Positions 39,487-43,056 of a DNA stretch of 43,056 bases are shown in pieces. A model generated the notes under the pieces. The model saw nothing but the letters and a program-made list of their open reading frames with translations, was not told the origin of the DNA and searched no databases. Made by a program: the position numbers and the translations under genes. The stretch is from positions 1 through 43,056 of the IMG/VR virus record IMGVR_UViG_3300020411_004383. The stretch is one strand, 5' to 3'. The DNA is from a virus. Numbering within the stretch: position 1 is the first letter of the stretch; every line of letters begins with the position of its first letter.

Positions 39487-40668
39487 TTATTCCTCCGGGA
39501 GTATTAAATCTTCTTCTAGGTCTAAAGCTACAGCTCTGACTTCCTCATACGACTCAGGGTCGATATTAATCTCATTAGGGTTTGACATTTTTTTAACCAT
39601 TGCACGTTCTAAGAGCGCATCTGTGTAGGCTGAGTATTCTGGGTCTTTTAAAATTTGATCAAACTCAGTCTTGTAGAACTTTTTTTCTACAAGAACTTCA
39701 CCGGTTTTTGCATCAGTAACCATCAAAGATTTCCAAGTGCCAGATCCTGCTATGCACACTTCTTTACCATCTATTAGTTCTTTTCCATGCTTTCTAAGAA
39801 CATCAAATATTTGCTCGTGCTCTTTAATCCCTATTCCAAAATGGATTTCAAACTTACAATCTCTAAAAGGTGCAGAGACTTTGTTTTTAATAGTTTTTGC
39901 AGAAACGTGAATACCGATTACATTTTTATTCTTGTCTTGAATTTGTTGGCCGGCGCCAAGCTTGATCCTGACTGATGAATGAAAAGGGATTGCCTTTCCA
40001 CCCGGAGTTGTTGTTGGATCACCATACATTACACCTACCTTTGTCCTTATTTGATTTAGACAGATAAAAAGGACATTTTGATTTGCAATCACTCCTGTAA
40101 TTTTTCGCATGCCTTTTGAGATTGCTCTAGCTTGCAAGCCTATTGATTCTTTGTCATAGTCACCTACAAGCTCTGCTTTAGGTGAAGATGCTGCTACAGA
40201 ATCCCACACAATAGTAATCGGCACGTTCTTATCCATTGCCTTTGCCTTCATAATAGTAGACTCTGCAATAGAAAGCACCTCTTCAGTACAATGAGTGTCG
40301 ACATATACAAACCTTTTAGTAATGTCGACGCCTAGAAGTGCTAAATTTTCAACTGAAGTTGCATTCTCAGTATCAATATAAACAACAATTCCGCCCATCT
40401 GCTGGGTGGATCTTGCAATTTGAATTGCTATATGTGATTTTCCAATAGAGGGTGGCCCGAATATTTCAACTATCCTTCCCTCAGGTAAACCGCCGTCATT
40501 TCTATTGGCAATAATGTAGTCTAAGAGTCTGGAACCGGTACTAATCCATCTGTTCACATGTGTAGGTGAAGTATCATGGGCCAAATTATACGCAATTTTT
40601 GATCCATGCTCTTTATTTAGCGCAGATATTAGATCATCTGTAAAGTCATTTGTGTTTTTCTTTGTCAT
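39487..40668 (-). CDS. RecA-family recombinase
   Basis: The protein is 393 aa from the ATG at 40668, supported by AGGAG five bases upstream; a longer in-frame upstream start is not needed. Walker A GPPSIGKSH (71-79) and VVYIDTENATS, then VWDSVAASSPKAELVGDYD, and LNQIRTKVG and DPTTTPGGKAIPF (L2 region) are all RecA/UvsX type. It catalyses strand exchange. A terminator separates it from the upstream ssDNA-binding gene, so it is likely served by a different transcript. Confidence 0.9.
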   Translation of the reverse strand: MTKKNTNDFTDDLISALNKEHGSKIAYNLAHDTSPTHVNRWISTGSRLLDYIIANRNDGGLPEGRIVEIFGPPSIGKSHIAIQIARSTQQMGGIVVYIDTENATSVENLALLGVDITKRFVYVDTHCTEEVLSIAESTIMKAKAMDKNVPITIVWDSVAASSPKAELVGDYDKESIGLQARAISKGMRKITGVIANQNVLFICLNQIRTKVGVMYGDPTTTPGGKAIPFHSSVRIKLGAGQQIQDKNKNVIGIHVSAKTIKNKVSAPFRDCKFEIHFGIGIKEHEQIFDVLRKHGKELIDGKEVCIAGSGTWKSLMVTDAKTGEVLVEKKFYKTEFDQILKDPEYSAYTDALLERAMVKKMSNPNEINIDPESYEEVRAVALDLEEDLILPEE

Positions 40669-40722
40669 GATAACTCCTATAGTGACAAGTATAGATCCAC
40701 AGCTGTCAGTGTTCAAATACAA

Positions 40723-40747
40723 GTCAGGGGCGAAGAACGCCCCTGAC
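40723..40747 (-). terminator. Hairpin terminator after the ssDNA-binding gene
   Basis: A perfect ten-base inverted repeat GTCAGGGGCG / CGCCCCTGAC with a five-base loop starts 20 bases after the stop of the gene at 40767. It is GC-rich and, read on the minus strand, is followed by TTGTATTTG, a weak T-tract. It should end or attenuate the ssDNA-binding transcript before the recombinase. Confidence 0.7.
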
Positions 40748-40766
40748 ATTTTAAATGTAGCTTTCT

Positions 40767-41549
40767 CTACAGATCTTCAAGATCTGCAAAGGCATCATCC
40801 AAACTCTTGTACTTCTTTGTCTCGTTTTCTTGACTTGAAGTACTAGTGTTAGTGCTCGAAGAGTGATGTTCCAAACCATCAGAATCTTGCTCTGTGTCAC
40901 CGTTGAGCCAGTCGTTGACAATCTTTTCCAGCTCTTCATAAGTCTTGCATGTATACATCTCGTCCAGGTCAGGAATATTGTCAAGCCACTCCTTTGCCGT
41001 GGCTGCATTATCAGAGAGGGTCGATTGCTTGCCTCGTGGCCGAACTTCTGTAGATGCCCACATTCTTCCGGGAGCCTTTGTGCAGACGACTTTTACGTCT
41101 CGTCCGTCTGTTGGATCGGTAATATCTCCATAATCCTCATCAAGCATAATGTTGAGAAGTGATTGATAGACTGTCTTTCCAAATGACCAAAGCCTTACAC
41201 CCTTGTCTTCTTCGCCTCGAACAACAACAGGAGCATAGCTTCTCATCTTCGGATAAAGCTTCTTTGCTAGTTCATATGACTCTTTAGAGCCGTCGTCACG
41301 GAGCTTGTTAATAAGCTCCTGAATTGGGTCTGGTTGGCCGAACTGGTATGGTGCCAGAAGACCTGGGTTATTTCCGATATTGTAATAGAACCAGCGCTCT
41401 TTAAAAGGCTGCCCATCATTGTCAGGAAAAGAAAGAAGGCGGACTGTGGTCTCTTCACCTTCCTGGGGACGCCACATAGTATTGCGGCGGCTGTTAGTAC
41501 CAGATAGCTGGTTTAGCTTTTTGCGAATTGCATCTAGATCAATTGCCAT
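40767..41549 (-). CDS. gp32-type single-stranded DNA-binding protein
   Basis: In this 260-aa protein the KERWFYYNIGNNPGLLAPYQF region and SYAPVVVRGEEDKGVRLWSFGKT are the gp32 core. The Ser/Thr-rich linker and acidic tail KSLDDAFADLEDL match the T4 gp32 end used for partner binding. The zinc-binding Cys/His set of T4 gp32 is not seen. AAGGAG lies seven bases before the ATG. Its leader has gp32-operator-like features and it is followed by a strong hairpin terminator. Confidence 0.9.
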   Translation of the reverse strand: MAIDLDAIRKKLNQLSGTNSRRNTMWRPQEGEETTVRLLSFPDNDGQPFKERWFYYNIGNNPGLLAPYQFGQPDPIQELINKLRDDGSKESYELAKKLYPKMRSYAPVVVRGEEDKGVRLWSFGKTVYQSLLNIMLDEDYGDITDPTDGRDVKVVCTKAPGRMWASTEVRPRGKQSTLSDNAATAKEWLDNIPDLDEMYTCKTYEELEKIVNDWLNGDTEQDSDGLEHHSSSTNTSTSSQENETKKYKSLDDAFADLEDL

Positions 41550-41618
41550 TTTTTAACTCCTTAATGTTTTAATGGTCAAAGTGTGTTTCTCACCTACGTG
41601 ATGAGCTTTTAAAGTTTA
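41550..41618 (-). promoter_or_regulatory. Possible gp32-type autoregulatory leader
   Basis: Reading towards the start codon, the leader shows TTTAAAAG. A hairpin CTCATC-ACGTA-GGTGAG (41589-41605, one G-U pair) follows, and then an unstructured region with ATTAAAAC and GTTAAAAA around the AAGGAG site. T4 gene 32 mRNA is self-repressed by gp32 through an upstream folded element and UUAAA repeats. The parallel is by layout; the pseudoknot itself is not shown. Confidence 0.45.
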
Positions 41619-41658
41619 GTTTCTTAAAATAAAATGTTCAATTAAATGTATGCTTGAT

Positions 41659-41910
41659 TTACTTGCTTTTTTGCCAACCCTTTCGAAGCTTCTTTTTCTT
41701 CTTGGGCTTTTTTGTTGAAGGGTAAGTAGGTCCAGTTCCTAGAGGTGTTGTAACTCCAGCGATTGAACTAACAGCACTTACCTCGTTTTCTTGATTTTCC
41801 TCGGAAGGATCGTCTGGCTCAGTCAGAAGCTCTTCAGTAGGTTCATCTTTCTTTTCCAAAAGACTCATCTCTTTAATAACTTCTCTTACTAGGCTTCGTA
41901 AATCTCGCAT
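41659..41910 (-). CDS. Small tagged, lysine-tailed protein
   Basis: This 83-aa protein starts at the ATG at 41910, five bases after the previous stop. MRDLRSLVREVIKEMSLLEK is a tag-like helix with L-L-E. An acidic middle (TEELLTEPDDPSEENQENE), a SSIAGVTTPLGTGPTYPS linker and a highly basic end (KKPKKKKKLRKGWQKSK) follow. The basic tail could bind nucleic acid inside a capsid. Close relatives are recalled from marine phages but have no known function. Confidence 0.7.
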   Translation of the reverse strand: MRDLRSLVREVIKEMSLLEKKDEPTEELLTEPDDPSEENQENEVSAVSSIAGVTTPLGTGPTYPSTKKPKKKKKLRKGWQKSK

Positions 41911-41914
41911 AAAT

Positions 41915-42487
41915 CTAAGTATTATTTCCGTGCAGTACAGACAACCTTGCACTTAATAAACCTGCAGCTATAGAATTGAGAGAATTTCCGTAAAACTGGT
42001 TTTCTGGCAAGTGCATTCCTTGTGAAATATTGATTGCAACCCACTCTTCTCTAGACAACTCTATTCCAAAATGTGATAGCAACCAAAGTGTACGATGTGA
42101 AATATTCATCTTTGGGCAGCCATCATTATACTTGTAAACTTGCCCAAGCTTATCTCTATGCCACTCTGATTCTTGTACGACATATAGGTCTTCATTTGCG
42201 TCCAGGCCGCCGATTCTACCTAATTCGTGCAAAAGAGCTACTTTTACTAGAGACTTAGTATTACCGTAAGTTTTAGAAAGAGACTTAGCAATAGAAGCAA
42301 CTTCTAGGCTGAATGCCAAAAGCTCTCCCGGGGAGCCACCATCCTCTTCAGTTAATCCTCGTGGACACATTAACAATCGCTCGCCTAAAGTTTCGCATAA
42401 GTCCTTTGCAGGCTCCGATCCAATGACCTTCTTGAGGACATCTTGATATTTTTCAAACTGAGACAATAATTGGGCTGTATCTTTCAT
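41915..42487 (-). CDS. HD-domain-like hydrolase with H-E in place of H-D
   Basis: In this 190-aa protein LVKVALLHELGRIGGLDAN (80-98) corresponds to the HD-superfamily metal motif, but the paired Asp is Glu88. ESEWHRDKLGQVYKYN and SHRTLWLLSHFGIELSREEW give the later His positions, and SQGMHLPEN the last. It may be a phosphohydrolase on nucleotides or a decayed one. There is no ribosome binding site, and the ATG lies only seven bases after a TATAAT, so the mRNA may be leaderless. Confidence 0.6.
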   Translation of the reverse strand: MKDTAQLLSQFEKYQDVLKKVIGSEPAKDLCETLGERLLMCPRGLTEEDGGSPGELLAFSLEVASIAKSLSKTYGNTKSLVKVALLHELGRIGGLDANEDLYVVQESEWHRDKLGQVYKYNDGCPKMNISHRTLWLLSHFGIELSREEWVAINISQGMHLPENQFYGNSLNSIAAGLLSARLSVLHGNNT

Positions 42488-42493
42488 GATTAT

Positions 42494-42522
42494 ATTATAG
42501 TTGTGCCTTCTAAAAAGTTCAA
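42494..42522 (-). promoter_or_regulatory. Sigma70-like promoter in front of the HD-like gene
   Basis: On the minus strand TTGAAC (42522-42517) is followed by 17 bases and a perfect TATAAT (42499-42494). The predicted start of transcription falls at or next to the ATG at 42487. This is the clearest promoter in the window and would serve the HD-like, tagged and ssDNA-binding genes. Confidence 0.6.
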
Positions 42523-43056
42523 CTATATCGCATAAATCACAATTGGGGCATTTCTTCCTTGATTAAGCTCTATGCCTACTGTGAGTGACAACTTGCCGGC
42601 ATTTTGGGCTCCAGCGAGTGTATGTGACAAAAACTTTATTCCGTTACGTATATTGACTCCGGAAGGTACGACACCTATTACATCAATCATATTGCCATCC
42701 GGAGTTTGTTCTTGCATCGCTGAGGCACCTGAATATGCTTCACCCATGACTGGGTTTGTGTGAATTGCAGCGTTGATTACACCCAACACACCGTCTAAGT
42801 CAGTACCCCCTTGCTTTACGCCTAAATCTTTCATTAAGCTTTCTGGATCGTTTTCTGCTCTTGATTTAGCCTCGCCAACAAACGCTTTGAATCTGCCGCG
42901 CCCTACAGCACCTGTTGCTATTCCTATCGTCCCAGGAGCAGCCTTTTTAGTTTTCTTAGGCTTAGCTTCAGGTTTAGGCTTAGCTTCAGGCTTAGGCTTA
43001 GCTTCAGGCTTAGCTTCAGGTTTAGCCTTAGGCTTCTTGTTTGTTGGGTTTTCTTC
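42523..43056 (-). CDS. Partial gene with KPEAKP repeats, phage conserved-type domain
   Basis: The frame runs open to the window edge (at least 177 aa; the start is missing). The visible N-terminal part is a lysine-proline-alanine-glutamate repeat, then a basic segment GAVGRGRFKAFVGEAKSRAE. The body has SLMKDLGVKQGGTDLDGV, IHTNPVMGEAYSGASAM, NIRNGIKFLSHTL and a final APIVIYAI. I recall this body from marine phage genomes without function. The repeat suggests a flexible spacer, as in virion proteins. A promoter lies just past its stop. Confidence 0.7.
   Translation of the reverse strand, partial: EENPTNKKPKAKPEAKPEAKPKPEAKPKPEAKPKKTKKAAPGTIGIATGAVGRGRFKAFVGEAKSRAENDPESLMKDLGVKQGGTDLDGVLGVINAAIHTNPVMGEAYSGASAMQEQTPDGNMIDVIGVVPSGVNIRNGIKFLSHTLAGAQNAGKLSLTVGIELNQGRNAPIVIYAI
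42958..43032 (-). repeat. KPEA / KPKPEA in-frame repeats
   Basis: Units of 12 and 18 bases encode PEAK and PKPEAK at least four times in the partial gene at the right edge. The near-identical copies on the DNA level suggest recent slippage or recombination. Confidence 0.75.

Noticed and set aside
40669-40700. Partial match to a T7-type promoter (CACTATAGGAG) before the recombinase
   Set aside because: Only the 3' end matches, no phage single-subunit RNA polymerase gene is visible, and the TATAGGAG part is explained by the ribosome binding site.
1-43056. CRISPR array, tRNA or rRNA genes, insertion sequences, attachment sites
   Set aside because: No regularly spaced repeats, cloverleaf-like segments in gaps, transposase motifs or integrase genes were found; gaps are too short for tRNA clusters.

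Overview
The window reads as a segment of a large tailed-phage (Caudoviricetes) genome with a T4-like replication and virion logic. It is very probably marine, but no sequence in the window proves the habitat or host. The evidence is a gp32-type single-strand binding protein with an acidic tail, a gp41/DnaB-type helicase, a T5/T4-type 5'-3' exonuclease, a RecA-family recombinase and a dense nucleotide-metabolism set. Many proteins also carry a short basic N-terminal helix followed by a T4-prohead-protease-like L-x-E site. A diderm host is suggested by a lipoprotein signal and a possible lysis/spanin cluster. There is no capsid, terminase, tail, integrase, tRNA, CRISPR or insertion-sequence gene here. 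53 of 54 genes lie on the minus strand, packed with 1-, 4- or 8-nt start/stop overlaps. No gap exceeds about 125 bases.

Left part, read right to left (13950 to 1): a virion-cargo-like block. It starts with a 751-aa protein rich in low-complexity sequence. After it come a superoxide-dismutase-like protein with lost metal ligands, an acidic protein with putative cleavage sites, a ribbon-helix-helix-like protein and a cluster of small membrane/coiled-coil proteins (lysis candidates). A two-site precursor-like protein, a pterin-dehydratase-like protein, a P-loop kinase-like protein and a KxDG nucleotidyltransferase-like protein follow. The block ends in three tandem small proteins that open with the same MK(I/L)(T/S)K-x-QLRR helix, the last cut by the window edge.

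Middle part (about 33.0 kb down to 14.0 kb): DNA precursor supply and repair plus accessory enzymes. These are dCMP deaminase, a DHH phosphoesterase, thymidine kinase, a P-loop kinase fused to a thymidylate-synthase-like domain, a DnaE-type polymerase, an SDR epimerase, a deoxyribosyltransferase-like protein, two ThyX-family proteins (one canonical, one divergent), an NTP-pyrophosphatase/HAD fusion and an all-alpha dUTPase. Two DNA glycosylases overlap (zincless Fpg/Nei-like and MBD4-like). Envelope-type genes (a hemolysin III/PAQR protein, the only plus-strand gene, and a VWA lipoprotein) and an Ntn-hydrolase-like protein, an aminoacyl-tRNA-protein-transferase-like protein and spermidine synthase also lie here.

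Right part (about 33.0-43.0 kb): S-adenosylmethionine decarboxylase, ClpP-like protease, class II ribonucleotide reductase, trimeric dUTPase, helicase, exonuclease, recombinase and ssDNA-binding protein. Two structured regulatory features flank the last gene: a terminator after it and a gp32-operator-like leader before it. A small cargo-like protein, an HD-like protein behind a sigma70-like promoter and a truncated gene with KPEAKP repeats complete the window.

The most novel-looking system is the shared tag-plus-cleavage-site signature (basic helix, then L-x-E followed mostly by Q). It is spread over at least nine unrelated proteins, some of them enzymes, and looks like a capsid-targeting and processing code for injected cargo. 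Other points of note are the thymidylate/uracil-avoidance redundancy, the MBD4-like glycosylase, the polyamine pair, and a ClpP plus aminoacyl-transferase pair that might form a viral N-degron route. All functions are inferred by reading motifs; no database search was run.
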